From NCBI RefSeq assembly GCF_004210275.1, contig NZ_SCFA01000059.1, positions 1 to 58,984 of the forward strand: DNA of 58,984 nt, read 5' to 3'. The stretch comes from Rickettsiales endosymbiont of Peranema trichophorum (GTDB lineage Bacteria; Pseudomonadota; Alphaproteobacteria; Rickettsiales; Midichloriaceae). Below are positions 9,303 to 18,688 of the stretch, piece after piece (positions within the stretch are counted from its first letter, which is position 1; the number at the start of each line of letters is the position of its first letter). The notes beneath the pieces were generated by a model. That model saw nothing but the letters and a program-made list of their open reading frames with translations, was not told the origin of the DNA and searched no databases. The translations under genes and the position numbers were made by a program.

Positions 9303-9749
9303 ATGCTTGGTTCAGTGAATATCAGTGTAGACACTATTATGGAGTTGATACCTCACAGGTATCCATTTTTACTTATAGATAGGATTATCAGTACATCGGA
9401 GGACGCTGGCTTGGTAGCCTTAAAGAATGTCTCGATCAACGAGCATTTTTTTGTTGGACATTTCCCAAAAAAGCCGATCATGCCGGGAGTACTGATAATA
9501 GAGGCGATGGCTCAGGCTTCAGCAGCTTTTATTATACTGAGTGGCGGCGTTGATGCAAAAAACAAGATGGTCTACTTTATGTCGATAGATGAGGCCCATT
9601 TCAGAAAGCCCGTGATTCCAGGCGACGCACTCTATATTCACGTCCAAAAGATCAAAAATCGTACTAAGGTTTGGAAGATGAGGGGCGAAGCTCGGATTGA
9701 CGGAACAAGAGTAGCGGATGCCGTATTTACCGCAATGATGATTGATTAG
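9303..9749 (+). CDS. fabZ: 3-hydroxyacyl-ACP dehydratase FabZ
   Basis: Dehydrates 3-hydroxyacyl-ACP in fatty acid elongation; it shares its substrate pool with LpxA and LpxD, which explains its place between them. The 148-residue hot-dog-fold protein has [12 protein letters not shown] at 16-27 and the active-site segment [11 protein letters not shown] with H53 and E67 (LIIEAMAQ). It begins 14 bp after the lpxD stop. Confidence 0.96.
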   Translation: MLGSVNISVDTIMELIPHRYPFLLIDRIISTSEDAGLVALKNVSINEHFFVGHFPKKPIMPGVLIIEAMAQASAAFIILSGGVDAKNKMVYFMSIDEAHFRKPVIPGDALYIHVQKIKNRTKVWKMRGEARIDGTRVADAVFTAMMID

Positions 9750-9814
9750 AAGCAAAGTGCAAAGGTAGTCTATGTATAAAAATTGTGCAAACGTCGAACG
9801 ATAGGAAAATTGGT

Positions 9815-10621
9815 ATGGCTATTCATTCAACTGCGATAATCCACAAAAATGCAGATATTGCTCCGACTGCTGTAATCGGCCCATACTGCATCATCGGCCC
9901 ACACGTTGTCATTAAAGATAGAGTTACCCTCCAATCTCATGTATGTATAGAAGGTCATACTACCATTGATGAGGGAACAGAGATATTTCCCTTTGCATCC
10001 CTAGGCCAAGTACCCCAGGACTTGAAGTATAAGGGGGAAGAGGCATCTGTTTACGTAGGCAAAAACACTGTCATCAGAGAGTACGTTACCATTCATATTG
10101 GTACGGCTGGTGGCATTATGAAAACTGTCGTTGGGAATAATTGCTTATTGATGATAGGGGTACATGTTGCTCATGACTGCATGGTAGGCAATAACGTTGT
10201 GCTTGCAAATAACGCTACATTAGCTGGTCATGTCACCATAGGTGATTTCGCTATCTTGGGTGGATTGAGTGCTGTACATCAATTTGTAAAAATTGGGCAA
10301 TATTCAATTATTGGAGGTGGAAGCATCGTCATTGAAGATGTTATCCCTTATGGAAATGTATCTGGGGAGAGGGCCAATTTGACCGGCCTTAACATCGTTG
10401 GAATGAAGAGAAGGGGTCTAGAGCGTCAGGTCATTCGTGAGCTACAAAGTTCATTTGACATGATCTTTTTGGAGCACGAGGAGGACACTACATTTGAGAA
10501 GAAAGTGGAAAATGTTGCGGCGATGTATAAAGAGAATGACAGGGTGATGGAAATGGTAGAGTTTCTCAAAAGTGACCATGCTAGGCCAATTTGTATGCCA
10601 AAAGTTCTCAAAAATAGGTAG
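9815..10621 (+). CDS. lpxA: UDP-N-acetylglucosamine acyltransferase LpxA
   Basis: First step of lipid A synthesis: O-acylates UDP-GlcNAc. Start chosen at ATG 9815 ([15 protein letters not shown]), with AGGA about 8 bases upstream; an upstream GTG at 9785 would add ten uncharacteristic residues. The 268-residue protein is a left-handed beta helix of hexapeptide repeats, with the catalytic base in [12 protein letters not shown] (H120, equivalent to E. coli H125), ending in a helical C-terminal domain. Normal length; same operon as lpxD and fabZ. Confidence 0.96.
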   Translation: MAIHSTAIIHKNADIAPTAVIGPYCIIGPHVVIKDRVTLQSHVCIEGHTTIDEGTEIFPFASLGQVPQDLKYKGEEASVYVGKNTVIREYVTIHIGTAGGIMKTVVGNNCLLMIGVHVAHDCMVGNNVVLANNATLAGHVTIGDFAILGGLSAVHQFVKIGQYSIIGGGSIVIEDVIPYGNVSGERANLTGLNIVGMKRRGLERQVIRELQSSFDMIFLEHEEDTTFEKKVENVAAMYKENDRVMEMVEFLKSDHARPICMPKVLKNR

Positions 10622-10634
10622 TATAACGGATATT

Positions 10635-11474
10635 ATGACAACAAAGATAAAAAAACTTGGAATCATTGCTGGCTCCGATCATCTGCCAAGACACATAGTT
10701 GATGCCTGCGTTGCAAAGGGCATAGATTTTGTGCTTATTGGGTTAGCTGAGCAAACTACTCATGAATTGTTTACGGACATAGAGTATGAAACGTTTCCTC
10801 TACACGCTATTAGTAGAATTATAAAAAAGCTAAAATCTGAGGAAGTGTCTCATCTAATCTTTGTTGGTAAGGTAAAGAGAACAAGCATATCAAAGTTATT
10901 GCTAGATCTTAAAGGAGCCAAACTTTTTGGAAGAATTATCAAAAGCGGTATGAACGATAATGGTATATTGTCAGCAGTACTGGGATTTTTTGAAGCGGAA
11001 GGATTTAAGATAGTACCCGTCTGGGAGATAGCTTCCAATATAATGGTCAAATGCGGTAGTATTACAAATGTCGGTCCAACGGAAGAGATGTGGAACGACA
11101 TCGAGCGTGGCCTCAAAGTCTTGAAGGGCATCGCACAGTACGACATAGGCCAAGCGTTAGCGATACAGAGCGGCCTTGTACTTGGGGTAGAAGCTGCCGA
11201 AGGAACGGATGAATTGATTAAAAGGTGTGGTGAGATTCAACAAAAGAATGAGCACGGGGCGATATTAATCAAGATCTCAAAACCAGAGCAGGACTTAAGA
11301 GTTGATTTACCCTCGATAGGATTGAAGACCATAAGACAATTACACCACTATAAATTCAGCGGAATTGCAGTTGAGGCCGAGAGGTCCCTTATTCTAAATC
11401 AATCAGAAGTTGTGGAAGAAGCAAATAAATTGGGTATTTTTGTTCACGGCATTAGCGTATGTAGTAGCCGTTAG
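10635..11474 (+). CDS. lpxI: UDP-2,3-diacylglucosamine pyrophosphatase LpxI
   Basis: Hydrolyses UDP-2,3-diacylglucosamine to lipid X plus UMP; LpxI replaces LpxH in many alphaproteobacteria. Start chosen at ATG 10635 (MTTKIKKLGIIAGSDHLP), 13 bp after the lpxA stop; the longer frame from 10572 would overlap lpxA by 50 bp. The 279-residue protein has the N-terminal GIIAGSDHLPRHI and C-terminal LPSIGLKTI and AGIAVEAERS-like segments (here SGIAVEAERS) typical of the former DUF1009. The position after lpxA is the classical alphaproteobacterial context. Confidence 0.93.
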   Translation: MTTKIKKLGIIAGSDHLPRHIVDACVAKGIDFVLIGLAEQTTHELFTDIEYETFPLHAISRIIKKLKSEEVSHLIFVGKVKRTSISKLLLDLKGAKLFGRIIKSGMNDNGILSAVLGFFEAEGFKIVPVWEIASNIMVKCGSITNVGPTEEMWNDIERGLKVLKGIAQYDIGQALAIQSGLVLGVEAAEGTDELIKRCGEIQQKNEHGAILIKISKPEQDLRVDLPSIGLKTIRQLHHYKFSGIAVEAERSLILNQSEVVEEANKLGIFVHGISVCSSR

Positions 11475-11578
11475 TTATGAAAACAGGTATATTGGCATCA
11501 TGATAACTAACTGCTTGATAACACAAACGTTTGCCGTTTATTACAAAATACATGAATACTGATATTAAGTGTGTCGAT

Positions 11579-12226
11579 ATGGGTATAGTGATAGCAATTG
11601 ATGGGGATGCAGCTTCCGGTAAGGGTCTATTATCTCAGGCCCTAGCGAACCGCCTAGGTTTTGACTACTTAGACACTGGAAAGCTTTACAGACGTCTCGC
11701 TCACTATTTATTGCAACATGGTTTGAATCACAACGATACCGACATGGTTGTCAGTGTTCTACCATTAGTGAACTTTAGTTGTCACCTCCAAGAGGAGGAG
11801 CTACAAAGCGCTAGTGTTGCATCTGTAGCATCTTTGGTGGCGACATATCCTCTTGTTAGGGATTTTTTAAATCGTATACAAATAGAGTTCCCATTAAACA
11901 AGAAAGGTGCGGTTCTTGATGGTAGGGATATAGGTACAGTTGTTATTCCAAATGCAGATGTCAAATTCTTCATCACGGCAAATATAGAAGTTCGAGCGGA
12001 GAGAAGATTTAAACAGTTGCAAAGAATGGGAAAGGATATTATATTCAGTGAAGTCTTAGAGAATTTGATAGAGCGTGATAATCGCGACAAAAACCGAAGT
12101 GTTGCACCTGCGTTGCCTGCCGACGACGCGATTGTTGTAGACACTTCGTCGATGACTGCGGAACAGGTTTTGGATTATGCTCTTAAGTCTGTCTACAAGA
12201 TTTTAACCAATAAAAACTTAACATAA
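11579..12226 (+). CDS. cmk: Cytidylate kinase
   Basis: Phosphorylates CMP/dCMP with ATP. The P-loop is AIDGDAASGKG near the N-terminus, with DTGKLYRRLA and LDGRDIGTVVIP, the CMP-binding segments of bacterial Cmk. I choose ATG 11579 (MGIVIAIDG; 215 aa) because it places the P-loop where the family has it; ATG 11552 and TTG 11531 are alternatives, and no start has a strong ribosome-binding site. It lies directly before rpsA, the usual alphaproteobacterial order. Confidence 0.93.
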   Translation: MGIVIAIDGDAASGKGLLSQALANRLGFDYLDTGKLYRRLAHYLLQHGLNHNDTDMVVSVLPLVNFSCHLQEEELQSASVASVASLVATYPLVRDFLNRIQIEFPLNKKGAVLDGRDIGTVVIPNADVKFFITANIEVRAERRFKQLQRMGKDIIFSEVLENLIERDNRDKNRSVAPALPADDAIVVDTSSMTAEQVLDYALKSVYKILTNKNLT

Positions 12227-12247
12227 CAAGATACTCACCGCTGTTTT

Positions 12248-13999
12248 ATGAACAATATGGACAATATTAACACAAACAACACACAACAGAACTCCGACAA
12301 CACAGAAAGTTTCGCTGAGTTATTTAGCCAGTCTATCCAAAACGTCAGCAAGGAGGGTACTGTTGTTAGTGGTCAAATCATAAGCATTGATAGGGATGCT
12401 GTTTTAGTAGACGTAGGACTAAAGAGTGAAGGTAGAATTCCACTAAAGGAGTTTATGATCAACAACGAGCTACCAAAGCTTGAAGTTGGGGAGTACGTAG
12501 ATATATACATAGAAAGGTTTGAAGGCAAAAGCGGTAGAACCATTCTCAGTAGGGAGAAAGCACTGCGCGAAGAAGCGTGGTCGAGATTTGAGGATTTACA
12601 TAAGCAAAACATTAGCGTTGAGGGTAGGGTCATTGGCAGAGTGAAGGGCGGTTTTGCTGTAGACATAGGTGGTTTGATCGCATTCTTACCGGGCAGCCAG
12701 GTGGATATCAGACCTGTTAAGGACATTGCTGTGATTATGAATATCTATCAGCCATTTAAGATACTGAAAATGGACAGGGAACAAGGCAACGTCGTAGTCT
12801 CTAGAAGAGTAATCCTAGAGGAGTCCCGTATGGAGGCCAGAGACGAGTTGCTTTCTGGTATTGTGGAAGGAGCAATACTGGAAGGTACAGTAAAGAACAT
12901 CACGGATTATGGTGCGTTTCTTGACCTTGGAGCTCATGATGGCTTGTTGCATATCACTGATATCTCTTGGAATAAGATTGCTCATCCTTCTGAAATACTC
13001 CACCTTGGACAGCGTCTCAAGGTGATGGTCATCAAGTACAACGTGGAAACCAAGCGGATATCGTTGGGATTGAAGCAGTTGGAGAAAAACCCATGGGAAA
13101 GCTTGAGCGATGTTTACAAGGTTGGTACGAGGTTTAAGGGTACGATATCAAGCATAGCCGATTACGGTGCTTTTGTTGAGGTTGCGCCTAATATAGAAGG
13201 GCTTGTGTATCATACCGAGATTAGCTGGAATGCTAAAAACGTTCATCCTAAGAAGCTTTTGAAACCAGGGGATGAGGTTGAGGTAATGGTTCTCGAAATA
13301 GACATTGAGAAACACAGAATAGGCCTTAGTATGAAGCGTTGCAAGGATAATCCGTGGCAGAAGTTTTCGGAGGAGCACCCTATTGGTTCCGTTGTGACTG
13401 GTGTTGTAAAGAACATAGCAGACTTTGGAGTCTTTGTCGTATTGAACGAGAATGATCCAGAGCGTTCAATAGATGCACTGATTCCTGCTGTTGAAATTAG
13501 CTGGGACGAGAACGCAGGGGAGAAATTTGGTGGATATAAAAAGGGTGATGTCGTAACTGGTGTAGTTTTGACCACAGACATAGATAGAGAGAGGGTAACC
13601 ATAGGTCTTAAACAGCTCACTGATAATCATGCCGAAGGTGCGATGAGCAAGTTGGAGATGGGAAGCATACTGACATGCACTGTATCTGCTATTAAGACGG
13701 ACGGTATTGACGTTGAGTTATCTGGTGGTGCCAAATCTTTTATCAAAAAGTCTGAACTTTCAAAGCACAGGGCTGAGCAAAAGCCTGAAAGATTTGCGGT
13801 TGGAGACAGAGTAGACGTAATGGTCACCAGCTCGGACAAAAAAACTCACAAGTGCACCTTATCCATCAAGGCATTGGAGGTTGACCAGGAAAAGAGAGCG
13901 ATTGCCGAATATGGCTCTACTGACAGCGGTGCAAGCTTAGGGGAAATACTCGGAGCTGCATTTAATCAGGCGAATAATTCTAATCAGTCAAAAGAGTAG
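12248..13999 (+). CDS. rpsA: 30S ribosomal protein S1
   Basis: mRNA-binding ribosomal protein built from six S1/OB-fold domains. The 583-residue product shows repeated S1 units: for example GTVVSGQIISIDRDAVLVDVG (first, ribosome-anchoring type), then GAILEGTVKNITDYGAFLDLG, GTRFKGTISSIADYGAFVEV and GSVVTGVVKNIADFGVFVVL. No clear Shine-Dalgarno precedes the ATG, as is also the case for E. coli rpsA, which is autoregulated by S1. It follows cmk by 21 bp. Confidence 0.96.
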   Translation: MNNMDNINTNNTQQNSDNTESFAELFSQSIQNVSKEGTVVSGQIISIDRDAVLVDVGLKSEGRIPLKEFMINNELPKLEVGEYVDIYIERFEGKSGRTILSREKALREEAWSRFEDLHKQNISVEGRVIGRVKGGFAVDIGGLIAFLPGSQVDIRPVKDIAVIMNIYQPFKILKMDREQGNVVVSRRVILEESRMEARDELLSGIVEGAILEGTVKNITDYGAFLDLGAHDGLLHITDISWNKIAHPSEILHLGQRLKVMVIKYNVETKRISLGLKQLEKNPWESLSDVYKVGTRFKGTISSIADYGAFVEVAPNIEGLVYHTEISWNAKNVHPKKLLKPGDEVEVMVLEIDIEKHRIGLSMKRCKDNPWQKFSEEHPIGSVVTGVVKNIADFGVFVVLNENDPERSIDALIPAVEISWDENAGEKFGGYKKGDVVTGVVLTTDIDRERVTIGLKQLTDNHAEGAMSKLEMGSILTCTVSAIKTDGIDVELSGGAKSFIKKSELSKHRAEQKPERFAVGDRVDVMVTSSDKKTHKCTLSIKALEVDQEKRAIAEYGSTDSGASLGEILGAAFNQANNSNQSKE

Positions 14000-14018
14000 T
14001 AAAAAAAAGGGGGTTTTT

Positions 14019-14057
14019 ATGAAATTAAAATCAAAAGTGGGTGTTATATGTCTATAA
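14019..14057 (+). CDS. Possible 12-codon leader peptide overlapping sppA
   Basis: ATG at 14019 preceded by an AAGGGGG ribosome-binding site at 14007-14013 opens a frame MKLKSKVGVICL ending at TAA 14055-14057. The sppA ATG (14048) lies inside it in another frame. The sppA start itself has no good Shine-Dalgarno, so this mini-ORF could deliver ribosomes to sppA. Coding status is uncertain. Confidence 0.3.
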   Translation: MKLKSKVGVICL

Positions 14058-14953
14058 CACCTGATCAAATTTTGGACAGATATAAACTGAAGTCGCAGTT
14101 GTCTAGGTGGAGGTTCCTGTCTCTTGTATTTCTTGGTATTGCCTTGGCCTTGATGTTTAGGGACTACAAGCCTGCAAACTCTGGCGTATACAATCGGGAC
14201 TATATAGCTAGAATTAACATAGAGGGTTTTATTTTTGACAACCCTCAGAATCGGCAATTACTAAGCGACATAGAAACTAACGACAACATTAAAGCCGTCA
14301 TTGTACACGTAGACAGTGGTGGCGGTAGTGTAGTAGGTGGAGAATCTCTTTATCGAGCATTAAGAAAGGTCGCAGAACGTAAGCCTGTAGCAATTATGAT
14401 GCACACCATGGCTACTTCAGCTGCATATATGGTGGCTCTTGGTGGGGATTACATAGTTGCGTATGAGGGAACGTTGACTGGGTCTATAGGTGTGATTGCA
14501 CAGACTTTTGAGATAACGGAGTTAGCCAAAAATATTGGCATCACATTGAACACCCTCAAGACTGCACCTTACAAAGCATCGCCCAATGAATTTGAACAGA
14601 TGACTCCCCAAGTGCATGCCTATCTTGACGCATTGTTGAAAGAATTGCAGCGTATGTTTCTTGGTATGGTTCAAGAAAGGAGAAAGCTATCTGATGCGGA
14701 GTTGAGCGAAATTGGCGAAGGCAAGGTATACACTGGAAGTCAAGCTCTTAAGTTGGGACTAATAGATGCAATAGGTGACGAAGAGACAGCAAAACAATGG
14801 TTGATCGATGAGAAGCAGATTGGTAAGGATTTGAAAATCCATGATGTTGTTGCACCGAAACCGCTGGGAGATTTGTTACAAAAATACCTAGATTCCATTA
14901 GCGATCTACTGTTGGTTGTATCAAACGGAACTGGAGTTTTATCCAAGTTCTAG
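14048..14953 (+). CDS. sppA: Signal peptide peptidase SppA, S49 family, short form
   Basis: Membrane-anchored serine protease that degrades cleaved signal peptides in the periplasm. The 301-residue protein has one N-terminal transmembrane segment (about 21-37), the S49 core with HVDSGGGSVVGGES (88-100), nucleophile S124 in MATSAAYM and general base K176 in TAPYK. This is the single-domain form, half the length of E. coli SppA. It follows rpsA; a 12-codon mini-ORF overlaps its start. Confidence 0.93.
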   Translation: MSITPDQILDRYKLKSQLSRWRFLSLVFLGIALALMFRDYKPANSGVYNRDYIARINIEGFIFDNPQNRQLLSDIETNDNIKAVIVHVDSGGGSVVGGESLYRALRKVAERKPVAIMMHTMATSAAYMVALGGDYIVAYEGTLTGSIGVIAQTFEITELAKNIGITLNTLKTAPYKASPNEFEQMTPQVHAYLDALLKELQRMFLGMVQERRKLSDAELSEIGEGKVYTGSQALKLGLIDAIGDEETAKQWLIDEKQIGKDLKIHDVVAPKPLGDLLQKYLDSISDLLLVVSNGTGVLSKF

Positions 14954-14974
14954 GGGAGTTGGCTGATGGGACTT

Positions 14975-16243
14975 TTATGAATTGCGAGCTGAATGGCGAA
15001 CCAAACAGTGCTTCTTTTTACCAACGGAAATTTTCAGACCACTTACATTAAAATCATTGTTACATATCAATAAGCACTCGTCTGTGATGAGCTGATCATT
15101 GACTCTAACACCTTTACCTTGGATCAATTTCTTGCTCATACTTCCAGACTCTGTCAGTCCTATTTTATGTAGCAATTTAAATATCGGCATACCTTCCCCT
15201 ATTTCTTCTTGGGTTATAAAGTATGTTGGAATTCCATCTACTGCTAAACGATCTACAAATACTCCTTGTGCGGCTTTCAATGCAGCTTCCATTGCTTCTT
15301 GTCCATGGCACAGCCTTGTTGCCTCATTTGCCAGGATGATCTTGGCTTCGTTAATTTCCTTGTCTTTTAATTGGGCAAGCTTATCTATTTCAGATATTGG
15401 CAATTCTGTAAACATTTTTAAGAACCGTACTACATCAGCATCATCTGTGTTTCGCCAAAACTGCCAATAATCATAAACTGACAATGCGTTTTGGTTCAAC
15501 CACACCGCACCATTTGCAGTTTTCCCCATCTTTGCACCACTTGAGGTCGTAATCAGATGGGATGTAATCCCGTACAATTGTGGTGTTCCAACTCTTCTCC
15601 CTAGGTCAACACCCGTCACAATATTGCCCCACTGATCAGACCCCCCCAGCTGTAATCTGCAACCGTATCTTCTATACAGCTCCACAAAGTCATATGCTTG
15701 CAACACCATGTAGTTAAATTCCAGAAAGCTTAACTGCTGTTGACGCTCAAGCCTTAACTTCACACTATCCATGCTTAGCATCTTATTTATGGAGAAGAAT
15801 TTGCCATACTCCTTCAGGTAGTCTATGTACCGTAGCTCTTCCAACCAATCGCTGTTATCTACCATGACTGCCTTTGCAGTGTCGCCACAATCAAATTGGA
15901 TAAAGGCTTTAAATACTTCCAGAATTGATGCTTTATTTTTTGCTATTTCTTGTTCAGAAAGTATAGCTCTTGCCTCATCCTTTCCAGATGGGTCGCCTAT
16001 TCTTGTCGTGGCGCTACCAAGGAGCACAATAGGCTTATAGCCGTATTGTTGTAGTGTTCTAAGCAACATGATTTGAATTAGACTACCTACGTGAAGCGAT
16101 GGAGCAGTACAATCAAATCCTATATAGCCGGAAATGGGCTCTTGTTGCATTAGCTTCGTAAGGTTTTCAATATCAGTACATTGGTACAGATAACCCCGAG
16201 TTTGAATGTGGTGAAGAAAGTCTGACTCTGTAACGTTACTCAT
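14975..16243 (-). CDS. tyrS: Tyrosyl-tRNA synthetase
   Basis: Class I synthetase charging tRNA-Tyr. The 422-residue protein has the HIGH-type motif HVGSL (51-55), the tyrosine/tRNA-binding LGGSDQWGN, a KMSKS-type motif in the form KMGKT (GAKMGKTANG), and a C-terminal S4-like RNA-binding domain (KKLIQGKGVRVND). Codons for LGGSDQWGN contain a run of seven G/C bases (15641-15647). Its start overlaps the upstream permease stop by 8 bp. Confidence 0.96.
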   Translation of the reverse strand: MSNVTESDFLHHIQTRGYLYQCTDIENLTKLMQQEPISGYIGFDCTAPSLHVGSLIQIMLLRTLQQYGYKPIVLLGSATTRIGDPSGKDEARAILSEQEIAKNKASILEVFKAFIQFDCGDTAKAVMVDNSDWLEELRYIDYLKEYGKFFSINKMLSMDSVKLRLERQQQLSFLEFNYMVLQAYDFVELYRRYGCRLQLGGSDQWGNIVTGVDLGRRVGTPQLYGITSHLITTSSGAKMGKTANGAVWLNQNALSVYDYWQFWRNTDDADVVRFLKMFTELPISEIDKLAQLKDKEINEAKIILANEATRLCHGQEAMEAALKAAQGVFVDRLAVDGIPTYFITQEEIGEGMPIFKLLHKIGLTESGSMSKKLIQGKGVRVNDQLITDECLLICNNDFNVSGLKISVGKKKHCLVRHSARNS

Positions 16244-17477
16244 ATCTCAATACCTCTGCAGGGGTCAATTTTGATGCCTTCCACGCTGGGTATATTGTAG
16301 CCAATATGGAAAGTGTGATGGACATACCTACAACCTGTATGATGGAGGTAACGTCCATTACTGATGGTAACTGTGTTAAAAAGTATATCAATGGGTCAAA
16401 GAGCGTGACACCCAATAAGGACTCCAGAAACGCTCTAACCTTTTCAATGTACAAACTAAACACAATACCTAAAGCAGCTCCAAACGTCGTACCAATAATG
16501 CCAACGATAGAGCCGGATAGTATGAATATTTTAATAACTGATCGTCTTTCTAGACCTATTGTTCTTAAAATCGCAATGTTTTTGGCTTTTTCTTTGACTA
16601 ACATGATCAAACTTGAAATTATATTGAACGCGGCTACTAGAATAATTAACGTGAGTATTAAAAACATCACACTACGCTCCACTTTCAGGACAGAAATGAT
16701 ACTTTGATTACTTAAAGTCCAATCGATGACCTGGAGGTCGGTAGGCAGCTGATGTACAAGTTGTGTTTTAATTTGATAGATATCCACATCTTTTTTAAGC
16801 ACCACCTCTATGTCGCTGACTGCTTCACCATAGTTGAAGAGTAGTTGAGCTGGTTGTATCGGAATAAAAACAGTTGTAGCATTGTACTCGTACATTCCTA
16901 CGTCAAATATACCAACTACTTTAAATGTTTTTATTCTTGGGATAGAGCCAATCATAGTTGAGTCGAACCGTGGTACAATGATTTTAACACTATCTCCAAC
17001 CTTTAACCTCAGTTTGTGAGCAAGTGTTATTCCCACCAAGACTCCATTATCTCCATAATCATCAAGGCTACCAATTTTAATTGATGATTGAAGAAGTGGT
17101 TTATCCAGTATATCAGCTGCGGCCATGGCTCTAACAGCTATACCGGATGAACCGTAGTTGGTCGTCATCATACCTTGTTCGGATATCATTGGCGCAACAA
17201 ATGCCACTCCCTTGATGCCTTTGATCGCTGTTATGGTATCTGGATAGTCTCTGATCTTGTCACTTGAAGATACGACGGTAATGTGGCCATTAATTCCCAG
17301 TATTCTTTGTATCAACTCAACCTCATAACCGTTCATAACAGACATCACTATTATGAGAGTTGCAACACCCAGAGCTATACCAACAAAGCTAAAGGCACTT
17401 ACAACGGATATGAAACCTTCCTGACGTTTACTTTTCAGGTAACGTAACGCTATCATGATTTCATATTTTCTGAACAT
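16236..17477 (-). CDS. lolC: Lipoprotein-releasing ABC transporter permease (LolC/LolE family)
   Basis: Inner-membrane permease of the Lol system, which extracts outer-membrane lipoproteins for delivery to LolA. The 413-residue protein begins with the family signature RKYEIMIALRYLKSKRQEGFI, followed by one transmembrane segment (about 23-46), a large periplasmic domain and three C-terminal transmembrane segments (about 270-400). Alphaproteobacteria often have one LolC/E-like gene; the partner ATPase LolD is not in this window. It overlaps tyrS by 8 bp, so the two are likely coupled. Confidence 0.9.
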   Translation of the reverse strand: MFRKYEIMIALRYLKSKRQEGFISVVSAFSFVGIALGVATLIIVMSVMNGYEVELIQRILGINGHITVVSSSDKIRDYPDTITAIKGIKGVAFVAPMISEQGMMTTNYGSSGIAVRAMAAADILDKPLLQSSIKIGSLDDYGDNGVLVGITLAHKLRLKVGDSVKIIVPRFDSTMIGSIPRIKTFKVVGIFDVGMYEYNATTVFIPIQPAQLLFNYGEAVSDIEVVLKKDVDIYQIKTQLVHQLPTDLQVIDWTLSNQSIISVLKVERSVMFLILTLIILVAAFNIISSLIMLVKEKAKNIAILRTIGLERRSVIKIFILSGSIVGIIGTTFGAALGIVFSLYIEKVRAFLESLLGVTLFDPLIYFLTQLPSVMDVTSIIQVVGMSITLSILATIYPAWKASKLTPAEVLRYE

Positions 17478-17479
17478 AC

Positions 17480-18664
17480 TTATTTTGTTGATGTTAGTGT
17501 TGCTACTACTTTTCCAATTATCGCTCCGTATATGGAAGCTGCGAGAGATCCTAGAAGTACCCCCAACTGTACTTGTGCAATATTTTGAGGTTCTAGGTTA
17601 AACCCAAGTGTACCCACAAAGAGACTCATTGTGAACCCTATACCACAAAAGATTGAAACAACGTAGAAGGTTCCGAAAGTAGCACCACTTGGCATATTTG
17701 ATATTTTCAACTTAATAAGAAGATACACGGCTAACATGACTCCTGATTGTTTTCCAATAAACAGACCCAAGATGATACCCACGGTAATAGAGTTAGCAAG
17801 CTCGTTTATGCCTAAGCCTTTCAGTACCAATCCACTATTTGTGAAAGCAAACAATGGTAATATGAAGTATACCACAAACGGCTGTATAGATGCTACCAGC
17901 TCTTTCAGTGGGGATGCGGATTCATCATCTGGATAGTACAATGGTACAAGGAAGCCCAAGATTACACCGCTAATTGTGGCATGTACACCAGACTTCAAGA
18001 AACAATACCATAATAGCAGTCCAAATACTGTGTATATAGTCTTGTATACTATTTTAAGTCTATTTAAGGTAAAAAGGAGCGCTATGATGATGGTTGCATG
18101 AAAGAGAAACTCTATGTTGATGGTAGTGGTGTAAAAAAATGCGATAATTATAACAGCTATTAAGTCGTCTATAATGGCGAGAGCTGTCAGAAATACCTTC
18201 AATGAGGTAGGAATGTTTTTACCAAAAAGACTAAGCATACCAATGGCAAATGCAATATCGGTTGCAGATGGTATTGCCCAGCCTTTTAGGTTGGTATCGC
18301 TATGATAGTTGCAATAGGTGTATATCAAACTTGGCACTATTACACCGAAGCACGCTGCTACTACTGGGAGTATTCTTTGTTGATACGATGAGAGATGACC
18401 TTCAACCATTTCTCGTTTTATTTCCATACCAATAGTGAAGAAGAACAACACCATCAGTGCATCGTTCACAAAACTATGAAATGACATCGTCATAATATAC
18501 TTATTTACTACTATACCCAGTTCTGTATGTAGTATGTGATGATAATTGGAGTGGAGGTCTGAGTTTGTCATCAACAAAGCAAGAAAGGTTGCAAAGAGCA
18601 AGAGAATCCCCCTGTCTGCTGCATCGCTTAACAATAGCCTGAAGTTTGTAAATCTTGCAATCAT
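17480..18664 (-). CDS. nhaA: Na+/H+ antiporter NhaA
   Basis: Electrogenic sodium/proton antiporter of the inner membrane. The 394-residue polytopic protein shows FFFTIGMEIKREM near residue 60, AIPSATDIAFAIG, and the paired aspartates of the ion site in ALAIIDDLIAVI. Length and motif order match NhaA. It ends 2 bp before the lolC-like start, and the KefB-like antiporter follows upstream, giving two ion antiporters side by side. Confidence 0.96.
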   Translation of the reverse strand: MIARFTNFRLLLSDAADRGILLLFATFLALLMTNSDLHSNYHHILHTELGIVVNKYIMTMSFHSFVNDALMVLFFFTIGMEIKREMVEGHLSSYQQRILPVVAACFGVIVPSLIYTYCNYHSDTNLKGWAIPSATDIAFAIGMLSLFGKNIPTSLKVFLTALAIIDDLIAVIIIAFFYTTTINIEFLFHATIIIALLFTLNRLKIVYKTIYTVFGLLLWYCFLKSGVHATISGVILGFLVPLYYPDDESASPLKELVASIQPFVVYFILPLFAFTNSGLVLKGLGINELANSITVGIILGLFIGKQSGVMLAVYLLIKLKISNMPSGATFGTFYVVSIFCGIGFTMSLFVGTLGFNLEPQNIAQVQLGVLLGSLAASIYGAIIGKVVATLTSTK

Positions 18665-18688
18665 ATCGCTCGTAGACTCGTAAACGGA

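Noticed and set aside
14019-14057. Frameshift joining the mini-ORF to sppA to make a longer N-terminus
   Set aside because: sppA starting at 14048 already has a complete transmembrane anchor and family-typical length, so no frameshift is needed.
15641-15647. C7 tract in tyrS as a phase-variation site
   Set aside because: It encodes GG in the conserved LGGSDQWGN motif of an essential enzyme, so it is explained by codon choice.
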